Shown: piece after piece, positions 9,063 to 17,590 of the stretch
Layout: each line of letters starts with the position of its first letter
Numbering within the stretch: position 1 is the first letter of the stretch
From: JANQEU01 sp965601455
GTDB lineage: Bacteria > Bacteroidota > Bacteroidia > Cytophagales > Cyclobacteriaceae
Assembly: GCA_965601455.1 (NCBI GenBank)
Contig: OZ271831.1
Span: 3,658,001-3,722,000, forward strand
Length of the DNA: 64,000 nucleotides
Reading direction: 5' to 3'
The notes under the pieces: model-generated
What the model was told of the DNA's origin: nothing
Seen by the model: the letters and a program-made list of their open reading frames with translations, nothing else
Database searches by the model: none
Position numbers and translations under genes: made by a program

Positions 9063-10606
9063 TTGGTTTTCATTACCACTAACGGTACAATTATTTCTTC
9101 CATGCTCACTCCTCCGTGTTGAAAAGTGTCTTTGTAATGATTGACATAGTAATTGTAATTGTTGGGATAGGCTAGAAAATCCTCTTCTTGTGCAAAAACA
9201 TAGGTACTGCTCAGGTTAGGTCTTGGAAGCCTGTATGAATGTGGTTCCCTTGTGAAGAAAAGCCGCTTTTCGTCGAACGAAAGGTTTTTACCTAGCTTAT
9301 ACCTCAAATTGGGATTTGTTGATCGGTCACCTACAATCTTTTGCGGGTTTTTGACACGGATAGTCCCATGATCCGTGGTTATAACCAGTTTTAACTTCTT
9401 TTCCGAAAGCTTCTTCAAAGTTTCATACAGGGAGGAATGAGAAAACCACGTACTTGTCAATGCCCGATAAGCAGATTCATCAGGTGCCAGTTCACGAATC
9501 ATTTGTAGATCTGTTCGGGAATGCGACAACATGTCGACGAAATTATAAACCAGGGCCGAAAAGGATTGATTGAGCAAGTTATCGACATTTTCCAGCACCA
9601 CTTTACCATCCTTTGCCTGAATGATCTTGTGATAGTAACTCTGTATATTTATTTGATTTCGTTCGAGGTTTTTTTGTAGAAGCTCTGCCTCAAATTTATT
9701 TCTTGAACCCTCTTCCGATTCTCCAATCCAATACTCAGGATGTTGTCTCTCAATCTCCAGAGGCATCATACCTGAAAAAAGTGCATTTCGGGCATATGCG
9801 GTTGTAGTTGGAAGAATGGAATAGTAATGACTTTTTTCCACGATATCAAAAAGCCTGCTTATCTCCGGTTCAATTGTCTCCCATTGATCCCATCGTAAAT
9901 TATCTATCACAATGAGGATCACTGGATCCTCTCCGATCAATGGAAAGACCGATCTTGAGAGCACTTCATCCGATAACAAAGGTGCAGTGTCTCTTCTCTT
10001 CAACCAGTCTTCATAATGATCACGGATAAATTTGGAAAATCCACTGTTAGCTTCTCCCTTCTGTGTTAGGAGGATCTCCGACATGCTTTTTTCCTCCGTA
10101 CTATCTATTTCCAGTTCCCAAAACACCAACTTCTTGTAAATGTCGGCCCAAGACTCATGGTCGAAGGCGTCCTGCACTTCCATGCTAATTGTTGTGAATT
10201 CCTGCTGATAATTAATATTGGTTCTCTCTGAAACAATTCGTTGGTTATCCAACAACTTTTTGACTGATAGAAGTATCTGGTTCGGATTTAATGGTTTAAT
10301 CAGGTAATCAGCAATCTTTGAACCTATAGCCTCTTCCATGATATGCTCTTCTTCACTTTTAGTTATCATGACTACCGGAAGTCCAGGATGCATTGATTTG
10401 ATCCTTGATAATGTCTCAAGCCCGGAAATACCAGGCATATTTTCATCCAGAAATACAAGGTCAAAAGACCGTTCGTCAAGCATTGAAATCGCATCCTGGC
10501 CATTGGTCACAGTTTCCACTTCGTACCCTTTTGATGTTAAAAAAAGTACATGGGGTTTAAGCAAATCAATCTCGTCGTCGGCCCAAAGAATCCTAAATTG
10601 TTGCAT
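9059..10606 (-). CDS. porX: PorX: response regulator with PglZ phosphatase domain
   Basis: Two-component response regulator known to control type IX secretion with PorY and SigP. The receiver domain (residues 1-120) has the acidic pocket D10-D11 and the phosphoacceptor D54 in FLDENMPG. The C-terminal half is a PglZ/alkaline-phosphatase-like domain: IDNLRWDQW, PTTTAYARN, TTDHGTIRV and FQHGGVS carry the likely zinc-binding Asp, Thr and His residues. The ATG at 10606 is preferred over an upstream one at 10642, since MQQFRILWADDE is the usual N-terminus. The giant T9SS cargo gene in this window makes PorX relevant. No porY or sigP is seen here. Confidence 0.93.
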   Translation of the reverse strand: MQQFRILWADDEIDLLKPHVLFLTSKGYEVETVTNGQDAISMLDERSFDLVFLDENMPGISGLETLSRIKSMHPGLPVVMITKSEEEHIMEEAIGSKIADYLIKPLNPNQILLSVKKLLDNQRIVSERTNINYQQEFTTISMEVQDAFDHESWADIYKKLVFWELEIDSTEEKSMSEILLTQKGEANSGFSKFIRDHYEDWLKRRDTAPLLSDEVLSRSVFPLIGEDPVILIVIDNLRWDQWETIEPEISRLFDIVEKSHYYSILPTTTAYARNALFSGMMPLEIERQHPEYWIGESEEGSRNKFEAELLQKNLERNQINIQSYYHKIIQAKDGKVVLENVDNLLNQSFSALVYNFVDMLSHSRTDLQMIRELAPDESAYRALTSTWFSHSSLYETLKKLSEKKLKLVITTDHGTIRVKNPQKIVGDRSTNPNLRYKLGKNLSFDEKRLFFTREPHSYRLPRPNLSSTYVFAQEEDFLAYPNNYNYYVNHYKDTFQHGGVSMEEIIVPLVVMKTK

Positions 10607-10607
10607 A

Positions 10608-10667
10608 TTGCTAAAGCTCAAAAGATTACAGCACCTTTGCAAAGATCACTAGCATTAATAAATTGAA
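10608..10667. promoter_or_regulatory. Overlapping divergent promoters for porX and the HD gene
   Basis: The palindrome CTTTGCAAAG (10635-10644) is the shared core of two near-consensus -7 boxes: CACCTTTG on the plus strand (10632-10639, 7 of 8 to TAnnTTTG, with a TTG at 10608-10610 spaced 21 nt) and GATCTTTG on the minus strand (10640-10647, 7 of 8). The two polymerases would face opposite ways on abutting sites. By-eye prediction. Confidence 0.4.
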
Positions 10668-11898
10668 TAAGAAGAAAATATTCAATGATCCCGTTTACGG
10701 ATTTATTCCGATTCAGAACGACTTAGTATTCGATCTCATACAACACCCCTATTTTCAACGACTGAGAAGGATTAAGCAGCTTGGTTTAACAGATTACGTT
10801 TACCCTGGAGCTCTTCATACCCGGTTTCATCATGCCCTTGGCGCGATGCATTTAATGGGAAAGACACTCGATTCATTGCGAACAAAAGGCCACATGATCT
10901 TTGATGCTGAGTATGAAGCCTCGCTGGCAGCCATTCTGTTACATGACATCGGACATGGTCCATTCTCCCACACATTAGAGTTCAGTCTTTTCAATGGCAT
11001 TAGTCACGAACAAATTGCTATCTGGGCTCTAAAGAAACTGAATAAGGAATTTGATGGTAGACTCAATCTAGCAATACAGATTTTTGAGAAAAGATACCCT
11101 CGTACCTTCTTCTCGGAACTGGTCAGTAGCCAGTTGGACATCGACCGGTTGGACTATCTCCAAAGAGATTGTTATTTCACCGGTGTTCAGGAAGGGACTA
11201 TTGGTGCTGAGAGGATCATTCAGATGCTTAATGTTGTCAATGACCGGCTAGTAGTTGAGGAAAAAGGTTTGTACAGTATAGAAAGCTTTCTGGGTGCCCG
11301 ACGAATTATGTATTGGCAAGTTTACCTTCATAAAACTGCCATCTGCGCTGAAAAAATGCTGATACTACTTATCCAACGTGCACGAGAACTTACTATGCGT
11401 GGTATTTCAGTTCCAAGCACCCCTGCTTTCAGTATGTTCCTGGAAAGAAACCTCACACAAGAAGACTTCGAAGAAGATCCCGATATACTTGATGTCTTTA
11501 TGGCAATGGATGATTCCGATGTCTGGGGCTCAATTAAATTCTGGCTAAGCCATGATGATAAAATTCTCAGTCAGCTAAGTCAACGACTTCTTTCAAGAGA
11601 CCTTTTCCGAGTGAAGCTGATGAATGAAAAACCGAATGAGAAAGACATTGAAAAAATAAAATCAGCAATATCCAAGCATCTGGATATCTCCTTGGAAGAT
11701 GCTTCTTATTTTGTTTCACATGGAGTGGTTTCCAACTCCGCCTACCTACCCCACGAAGGCTCCATTACCATACAAAAGAAGTCAGGAGAGCTTATTGACG
11801 TAGCAAAAGCAGTTGATCTTCCCAATATCAAGGCTATCAGCAAAATAGTAGAAAAGTACTATCTATGCTGGCCCAAAGATGTACCTTTGAAAAATTAA
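10663..11898 (+). CDS. HD-domain phosphohydrolase (COG1078-type)
   Basis: Metal-dependent phosphohydrolase of the dGTPase-like group; the substrate is probably a nucleotide but is not known. Of 411 residues, H56 or H57 (TRFHH), H94-D95 (LLHDIGHGPFSH) and an Asp in QLDIDRLDYLQRD form the HD metal site. The start must be the TTG at 10663: the next Met is only at residue 62, inside the HD fold, and the preceding frame has no ATG. Divergent from porX and followed after 25 nt by lpxD. Confidence 0.87.
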   Translation: MNKKKIFNDPVYGFIPIQNDLVFDLIQHPYFQRLRRIKQLGLTDYVYPGALHTRFHHALGAMHLMGKTLDSLRTKGHMIFDAEYEASLAAILLHDIGHGPFSHTLEFSLFNGISHEQIAIWALKKLNKEFDGRLNLAIQIFEKRYPRTFFSELVSSQLDIDRLDYLQRDCYFTGVQEGTIGAERIIQMLNVVNDRLVVEEKGLYSIESFLGARRIMYWQVYLHKTAICAEKMLILLIQRARELTMRGISVPSTPAFSMFLERNLTQEDFEEDPDILDVFMAMDDSDVWGSIKFWLSHDDKILSQLSQRLLSRDLFRVKLMNEKPNEKDIEKIKSAISKHLDISLEDASYFVSHGVVSNSAYLPHEGSITIQKKSGELIDVAKAVDLPNIKAISKIVEKYYLCWPKDVPLKN

Positions 11899-11923
11899 TC
11901 GGTGTATTCGATTCTCTTCTTAG

Positions 11924-12949
11924 ATGGAGTTAAGCATTCAAGATCTGGCAAACCTGGTAAATGGTGAAGTTGAACGTGCGGAAGATGTTTTCATTCGACA
12001 GGTTAGTTCATTAAAAAAGGGAGTTCCAGGTTGTATTTCATTCCTCGCCAATCCAAAATATGAACAAGACTTGTATTCCAGTCGGGCTTCCGCTGTTTTA
12101 GTGAACAAAGACTTTCAACCTAAAAGAGAATTATCGACCGTTCTTGTTAGAGTTTCCGACCCATATCTAAGCTTCGCTTTACTTCTTGAGGAATATCAAA
12201 GAACAACATCATTAAAAAAATCTGGTATCGATAAGCTTTCCAGTATTGGGGAGAATGTCTCCTACGGTAAAGAAATTTTCGTCGATTCTTTCGTAAAGAT
12301 CGGACAAGGTACCTCTCTTGGGAATCATGTTAAAATCCATTCTAACGTAAGCATCGGTGAAAATTGCGTAATTGGAGACAATACAGTAATCCATCCCGGA
12401 GTTACCATATATCCAAACACGATTATCGGAAGCTATTGCATTATACATGCCGGTGCTGTCTTGGGGAGCGAGGGATTTGGATTTGCTCCGCAACCAGATG
12501 GAAGTTACCATCCAATTCCGCAAGTGGGAAATGTAATCCTGGAGGACCATGTCAGCATTGGTGCGAATACGGTAATTGATTGCGCCACCTTTGACTCCAC
12601 AATCATCAAGAAAGGAGTGAAACTTGACAATCTTATTCAGATTGCTCATAATGTCGAGATTGGGGAAAATACAGCTATTGCTGCACAAGCTGGTATATCT
12701 GGTTCAACAATAATTGGTAGTCAATGTATAATAGGTGGTCAAGCTGGGATAACTGGTCATATTCAAATAGATGACCACTCCAAAATTGCCGGAAAAGCGG
12801 GGATATCAAAATCAGTAAAAAACAAAGATGTCCTTTTTGGTGTACCTGCCATTCCTCTTGGTCAATATAATCGATCATACAGCGTTTACAAAAAGCTTCC
12901 GGAGCTCCTGAAGCGTATTGAACTACTTGAGGAAAAAATTCTATCTTAG
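11924..12949 (+). CDS. lpxD: UDP-3-O-acylglucosamine N-acyltransferase
   Basis: Third step of lipid A synthesis: adds the N-linked 3-hydroxyacyl chain from ACP. 341 residues: an N-terminal uridine-binding domain (1-100), then a left-handed beta-helix of hexapeptide repeats (I/V-G-x-x-x-x) from about 105 to 300, and a C-terminal helix. The catalytic base is H242 in IQIAHNVEIG, matching H239 of E. coli. First of a tight lpxD-lpxC/fabZ-lpxA run. Confidence 0.96.
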   Translation: MELSIQDLANLVNGEVERAEDVFIRQVSSLKKGVPGCISFLANPKYEQDLYSSRASAVLVNKDFQPKRELSTVLVRVSDPYLSFALLLEEYQRTTSLKKSGIDKLSSIGENVSYGKEIFVDSFVKIGQGTSLGNHVKIHSNVSIGENCVIGDNTVIHPGVTIYPNTIIGSYCIIHAGAVLGSEGFGFAPQPDGSYHPIPQVGNVILEDHVSIGANTVIDCATFDSTIIKKGVKLDNLIQIAHNVEIGENTAIAAQAGISGSTIIGSQCIIGGQAGITGHIQIDDHSKIAGKAGISKSVKNKDVLFGVPAIPLGQYNRSYSVYKKLPELLKRIELLEEKILS

Positions 12950-12972
12950 CCGCTTAATTTTTTGAGAGCAGG

Positions 12973-14367
12973 ATGAAAATCTACCAGCAGACGATCGCTA
13001 AGCCTGTAACAGTTTCCGGCATAGGCCTCCATACCGGAGTTGTAAGTAATATGACTTTCGCACCTGCGAAACCTAACCATGGTATACGCTTCCAACGCAT
13101 AGACCTTGAAGGTCAACCTACCGTGGATGCTGATGTCGATAATGTCGTTGACCTTTCCAGAGGAACTAGTTTAGAACAGGATGGTGCACGCATTAATACT
13201 GTTGAGCACACACTGGCAGCCCTCGTTGCTCTTGAAATAGATAATGTTCTAATCCAATTGGATGGGCCTGAACCGCCTGTAATGGATGGTAGTGCACGTC
13301 CATTTATGGATGCTATCCAGGAGGTTGGAATTAAAGAGCTTAATGCCCAGAGAAACTTTTTTGAAGTTCCTAAGAGTGTATTCTTTGAAGATAAATCGAG
13401 GGACGTAGAAATAGCGGCTCTTCCTTTAGATGACTTCCGAGTTACAGTAATGGTCGACTATAATTCACCTGTACTTGGTAGCCAGCATGCTTCCCTGAAT
13501 AACATCAACGATTTTTACGAGGATATCTCCAATGCTCGAACCTTCTGCTTTCTACATGAGGTTGAAGAACTCTACAAGCAGAATCTGATAAAAGGAGGAG
13601 ATATCTCGAATGCCATTGTCGTAGTAGATCGGGTGATTGAAAATGGTGAACTTGATTATCTAGCAGAGTTATTAGATAAGCCAAAAATCGAAGTCAAAAA
13701 AGAAGGCATTCTTGACAACGTTGAGCTTCATCATCAAAATGAGCCCGCAAGACATAAGCTATTAGATGTTGTTGGGGACCTTGCTCTTGTAGGTAGACCA
13801 TTAAAAGCTCAGATCCTTGCAGCCAGACCGGGTCATGCTGCCAACATAGCTTTCGCCAAAAAGTTAAAAAAGCTGATGTTGGAGAATTCAAAACCCAACA
13901 TACCGAAGTACGATCCCAAACTACCCCCTGTACTGGATACTAACAAAATAGCTAATATCCTTCCCCACCGATATCCCTTTCTTCTCATCGATAAAATCTT
14001 CCATCTCGACGATCAACAGGTGGCGGGAGTCAAGAACGTAACATTTAATGAACCATTTTTTCAAGGTCATTTTCCAGGTAATCCGGTAATGCCAGGTGTA
14101 CTACAGGTAGAAGCTATGGCACAGATTGGTGGCATACTAGCGCTTAATACAGTCCCCGATCCTGAAAACTATTGGACGTATTTTCTGGGTATTGAAAACT
14201 TTAAATTCCGAAAAATGGTATTTCCCGGTGATACATTAGTTATTCGAGATGAATTACTGGCACCAATTAAGCGAGGATTTGTAAAAATGAAAGGAACAGC
14301 GTACGTTGGGAATAATTTGGTCTGTGAAGGTATCATGACCGCTGTAATCGTTAGGAAAGATTCATGA
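12973..14367 (+). CDS. lpxC/fabZ: Bifunctional LpxC deacetylase / FabZ dehydratase
   Basis: Fusion characteristic of Bacteroidota. Residues 1-300 are LpxC, the zinc deacetylase that commits UDP-acyl-GlcNAc to lipid A; ligands are in NTVEHTLAAL and ARHKLLDVVGD (HxxxD). Residues ~315-464 are FabZ, a hot-dog-fold 3-hydroxyacyl-ACP dehydratase with H366 in GHFPGNPVMPG and E380 in VEAMAQ. The fusion places lipid A commitment and acyl-chain supply in one polypeptide. It overlaps lpxA by 4 nt (ATGA). Confidence 0.97.
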   Translation: MKIYQQTIAKPVTVSGIGLHTGVVSNMTFAPAKPNHGIRFQRIDLEGQPTVDADVDNVVDLSRGTSLEQDGARINTVEHTLAALVALEIDNVLIQLDGPEPPVMDGSARPFMDAIQEVGIKELNAQRNFFEVPKSVFFEDKSRDVEIAALPLDDFRVTVMVDYNSPVLGSQHASLNNINDFYEDISNARTFCFLHEVEELYKQNLIKGGDISNAIVVVDRVIENGELDYLAELLDKPKIEVKKEGILDNVELHHQNEPARHKLLDVVGDLALVGRPLKAQILAARPGHAANIAFAKKLKKLMLENSKPNIPKYDPKLPPVLDTNKIANILPHRYPFLLIDKIFHLDDQQVAGVKNVTFNEPFFQGHFPGNPVMPGVLQVEAMAQIGGILALNTVPDPENYWTYFLGIENFKFRKMVFPGDTLVIRDELLAPIKRGFVKMKGTAYVGNNLVCEGIMTAVIVRKDS

Positions 14368-15143
14368 TTGGACAGAATCAAGCCTTTATTCATCCTGAAG
14401 CCAAGATAGGTAAAGGAGTGACTATCGAACCTTTTGCTTACATCGATAAAGATGTGGAAGTTGGAGATGGATGCTGGATAGGTCCAAATGCTTGTATTTG
14501 GGAAGGTGCACGAATCGGTAAAAATTGTAAGGTGTTTTCTGGTGCTCAAGTTTCTTGCAGACCACAGGACCTCAAATACAACGACGAAAAAACACAGACC
14601 ATTATCGGGGATAATACGACCATTCGTGAGTTTGTCACCATTTCAAGAGGCACGAATGACCGACAACAAACCGTGGTAGGTGGAAATTGTCTTATTATGT
14701 CATATGTTCATGTCGCCCACGACTGCTACATCGGTAACAATTGTATCATTTCAAATGCAGTTCAAATAGCAGGACATGTTGATATTGGCGATTATGCCGT
14801 AATTGGTGGTACTGCTGCCGTCCGTCAGTTTGCCCGTATTGGATCGCATGCCATGATTGCAGGCGGTTCGCTTGTCAGGAAAGACGTTCCTCCATTTGTT
14901 TCTGCGGCAAGAGAGCCATTGGGCTATTCGGGTATTAATGCTATTGGTTTACGTCGACGGGGATTTTCGAATGAAAAGCTTAACGAGATTCAGGAAATAT
15001 ATCGAATCGTTTATCTGAGTGACATCAATACCACGACTGCTATTGAACGAATAAACAATGAATTCAATGGTAGCCCGGAAAAAGATGAAATTGTAAAGTT
15101 CATACAAACCTCTGAGCGCGGAATCATGAAGGGTTTGGAGTAG
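14364..15143 (+). CDS. lpxA: UDP-N-acetylglucosamine O-acyltransferase
   Basis: First lipid A enzyme: transfers a 3-hydroxyacyl chain from ACP to UDP-GlcNAc. 259 residues with left-handed beta-helix hexapeptides over 1-190 and a helical C-terminal domain. The catalytic His is H119 in HVAHDCYIG, equivalent to H125 in E. coli. The start overlaps the lpxC/fabZ stop; 4 nt separate it from the ABC ATPase gene. Confidence 0.97.
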   Translation: MIGQNQAFIHPEAKIGKGVTIEPFAYIDKDVEVGDGCWIGPNACIWEGARIGKNCKVFSGAQVSCRPQDLKYNDEKTQTIIGDNTTIREFVTISRGTNDRQQTVVGGNCLIMSYVHVAHDCYIGNNCIISNAVQIAGHVDIGDYAVIGGTAAVRQFARIGSHAMIAGGSLVRKDVPPFVSAAREPLGYSGINAIGLRRRGFSNEKLNEIQEIYRIVYLSDINTTTAIERINNEFNGSPEKDEIVKFIQTSERGIMKGLE

Positions 15144-15147
15144 TCCC

Positions 15148-15771
15148 ATGGAAATTCGTCTGAAGGACCTCGGAAAGCGGTACCACAAGGAGTGGGTATT
15201 TCGGCGATTGTCCCAAACACTTGAATCAAGAAAATCTTACGCCATTGTTGGACCAAATGGAAGTGGAAAATCCACTTTACTGAAAATCATTGGGAATTTC
15301 ATCGAGCCTTCGGAGGGTGCAGTCGAATATTATGATGGGAAGGATTCTGTTCCACTGGAAGAAGGACTGCTAAACATCACATTTTGTGCTCCTTACTTAA
15401 ATTTGATCAGTGAACTGACCCTACAGGAACACCTGGATTTTCATTTTCAATTACGTCAACCTCAATTAGAAATACCGGAAATATTGGAAAGAACGCAACT
15501 AACCTTATCGAAAGATCAACCTGTTGCCGAGTTTTCATCAGGTATGATGCAACGAGTTAGGTTAGCTCTAGCGTTTTACACCGAAGCAACTATACTTCTT
15601 CTGGATGAGCCTACAGCCAACCTGGATGAAAAGGGTATTCGTTGGTATCAGGAAGAAATTCAAACTTTAAGCGGTCAAAGAACCATAATTATCGCATCCA
15701 ATCAACGTTATGAGTACGAGATCACCAAAAACTTGATTGAAATTACCAACTTTAAATCTTCCCTGAAGTAA
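15148..15771 (+). CDS. ABC transporter ATP-binding protein without a partner permease
   Basis: 207 residues, a minimal ABC ATPase: Walker A GPNGSGKST (35-43), signature FSSGMMQRV, Walker B LLLDEPTANLD, and no switch-His in the usual position (IIIASNQ). Most like the small export ATPases. No membrane subunit lies next to it, and it follows lpxA by 4 nt, so it is probably co-transcribed with lipid A genes. A link to lipid or envelope export is only an inference. Confidence 0.88.
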   Translation: MEIRLKDLGKRYHKEWVFRRLSQTLESRKSYAIVGPNGSGKSTLLKIIGNFIEPSEGAVEYYDGKDSVPLEEGLLNITFCAPYLNLISELTLQEHLDFHFQLRQPQLEIPEILERTQLTLSKDQPVAEFSSGMMQRVRLALAFYTEATILLLDEPTANLDEKGIRWYQEEIQTLSGQRTIIIASNQRYEYEITKNLIEITNFKSSLK

Positions 15772-15792
15772 ATAAGGTTTCGAAAAAAAGTA

Positions 15793-15800
15793 TATTTTTG
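15793..15800 (+). promoter_or_regulatory. Candidate -7 box for the small lipoprotein gene
   Basis: TATTTTTG fits TAnnTTTG and lies 42 nt before the ATG at 15842. No clear -33 TTG is present. A separate promoter fits a gene that has its own terminator. Confidence 0.35.
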
Positions 15801-15841
15801 ACATACAACAACTACAATTCTTAATCGTAACGACAACCATT

Positions 15842-16369
15842 ATGAACTATTTAAAAGGTTTATCAGCGTTCGCACTTCTTTTGGCTTTGTGCATTTTTAT
15901 GGGCTGCCAAAACAATTCGGGCGGTGATGATAAAGAACCGGATTTTCCGGGACAGGCGAAAGCTGAAGAGCTTTCTGTAGGAACATGGGGAACTACCCCA
16001 GGAGGTGTCTCTGTAAGCGGAACACCCAGAGACGAATGGGATGGATTTTCAGTTTCCTTCACAGTGAATTCTGAAAATTTTGAAGGAGGGTCTTACCAGG
16101 CAACTGGGATTCCTTCAGATGACGGAGCAGACCTGGTTTGGAGGTCAAGTGGAACTTGGGCCTTTGAGAAAAACGGAGAGACTCTGAACCTAAATACAAT
16201 TTACCGGGATGGAGATACATCAACTCCTGTTTCCCTAAACGTTGATGTAGACGAGACTTCAGGTGAAGGAGTTCTAAGTTTATCCTTTTCCGTTCCCGAG
16301 CAAACCTCATTCGCTGAAAGAGTTGCCGGATTTAATGGAAACTGGGTATTTACATTTGACTTACAATAG
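15842..16369 (+). CDS. Small secreted lipoprotein, lipocalin-like
   Basis: No named family recognised. 175 residues: a signal peptide with lipobox FMGC (Cys at about 22), a Gly/Asp/Asn-rich linker, then a beta-rich domain with alternating hydrophobic residues and the repeated pattern GTW...GxW, reminiscent of lipocalin-like domains common in Bacteroidota lipoproteins. Asp at +2 after Cys is absent (Gln-Asn follow), so surface or outer-membrane location cannot be told. It stands alone, with its own terminator 20 nt downstream. Confidence 0.75.
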   Translation: MNYLKGLSAFALLLALCIFMGCQNNSGGDDKEPDFPGQAKAEELSVGTWGTTPGGVSVSGTPRDEWDGFSVSFTVNSENFEGGSYQATGIPSDDGADLVWRSSGTWAFEKNGETLNLNTIYRDGDTSTPVSLNVDVDETSGEGVLSLSFSVPEQTSFAERVAGFNGNWVFTFDLQ

Positions 16370-16390
16370 GAAGTACACATAAATTTAATA

Positions 16391-16416
16391 AGCCCCTCTT
16401 TCGGGGCTTTTTTTTT
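16391..16416 (+). terminator. Rho-independent terminator after the lipoprotein gene
   Basis: A 6-bp GC-rich stem AGCCCC/GGGGCT (16391-16396 and 16403-16408) with the 6-nt loop TCTTTC is followed by eight T residues. This is the clearest intrinsic terminator in the window. Confidence 0.9.
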
Positions 16417-16516
16417 GCCTTCTCCTACATGACTTCTTTTTAATTCAATGGTTCTAAATGGATTTTCCATTTTCGTGTAGGAGTAAATATATTTACCTAC
16501 ACCACAAGAACTACGT

Positions 16517-17590
16517 ATGTCTGACCTAACCAAGCCAGAAAACGGATCTGGTCTTTCCAAGCTATCACATTTACTGGTTTCTTTAATCGCCATTGTTGTC
16601 ATCCTGGTTTATTCACAGGAATATGCCATCACATTCATAATGGCTCTCATCGTCTGGTTCATCATTCATGAACTAAGAGAGAACATTCAAATGGTAGGAT
16701 ACTTGAGAAGAAATATGCCTATCTGGCTACAGAGCACCGTGGCTTTCGTCATCATCAACGTGGTTGTTATCCTGCTGATGGAACTCCTTTTTATCAGCAT
16801 GTCTGATCTTACAGAATCATTAGATCTGTACGAAGAGAATTTTGAGAAGGTGTTACTTGATATTAGTAACAGTCTGGGTATGGATCTGGTAACAAGAGTA
16901 CACTCTTATACAGACAACTTTGATTTGAGCGACTACGCAACAGGTACTTTTGATGTTGCGGTATTACTGCTAGGTGACGCCTTTCTGATTCCCATCTACG
17001 TACTATTTCTTCTAATAGAAGAAAGTGTTTTTCATCACAAACTCGCTAAAGTCATTACCTCAGGAAAGCGTCAAGAGAGAATGTCTAAACTTTTCCATAA
17101 GATGGATAAGAACATAGGTCGCTATCTTCTGCTAAAGACTTATGTAAGCCTGTTAACCGGACTGCTATCCTATTTCGTTCTTCTTGCATTTGGACTCGAT
17201 GGAGCTGTTTTTTGGGCATTGTTAATTTTTGTGCTGAATTACATTCCTACAATAGGATCTCTGATAGCTACATTATTTCCAGCCCTCTTTGCCATTTTGC
17301 AGTTTGGAGACATTTACACATGCTTGTATATTCTTGCAATAGTAGGACTTATTCAAGTGGCTGTGGGAAATGTAGTGGAACCAAAAATCATGGGTAGTAG
17401 CTTGAATATGAGCGGGTTGGTTGTCGTTCTTTCTCTTACCATTTGGGGGGCAATCTGGGGAATTATGGGAATGATATTGAGTGTGCCAATCACGGTAATG
17501 ATGATTATTGTCTTCGAGGAAATACCCCATCTTCGCTATATCGCCATCTTCTTATCTGAAAGAGGTGATCTGAATATCGAGGAACCTTAA
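16517..17590 (+). CDS. AI-2E family (UPF0118/PerM) membrane permease
   Basis: Polytopic inner-membrane protein of 357 residues with about seven or eight hydrophobic segments. It has the family's central amphipathic region (residues ~90-150) and the conserved LNYIPTIGSLIATLFPAL near 240-257, followed by a VVEPKIMG segment. Members export varied small solutes or ions; despite the name, AI-2 transport is not implied. The stop shares 4 bp (TTAA) with the convergent GH109-like gene. Confidence 0.88.
   Translation: MSDLTKPENGSGLSKLSHLLVSLIAIVVILVYSQEYAITFIMALIVWFIIHELRENIQMVGYLRRNMPIWLQSTVAFVIINVVVILLMELLFISMSDLTESLDLYEENFEKVLLDISNSLGMDLVTRVHSYTDNFDLSDYATGTFDVAVLLLGDAFLIPIYVLFLLIEESVFHHKLAKVITSGKRQERMSKLFHKMDKNIGRYLLLKTYVSLLTGLLSYFVLLAFGLDGAVFWALLIFVLNYIPTIGSLIATLFPALFAILQFGDIYTCLYILAIVGLIQVAVGNVVEPKIMGSSLNMSGLVVVLSLTIWGAIWGIMGMILSVPITVMMIIVFEEIPHLRYIAIFLSERGDLNIEEP

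Noticed and set aside
12212..12688. 158-codon minus-strand open frame inside lpxD
   Set aside because: Shadow of the hexapeptide-repeat codons of lpxD; no similarity to a protein family.
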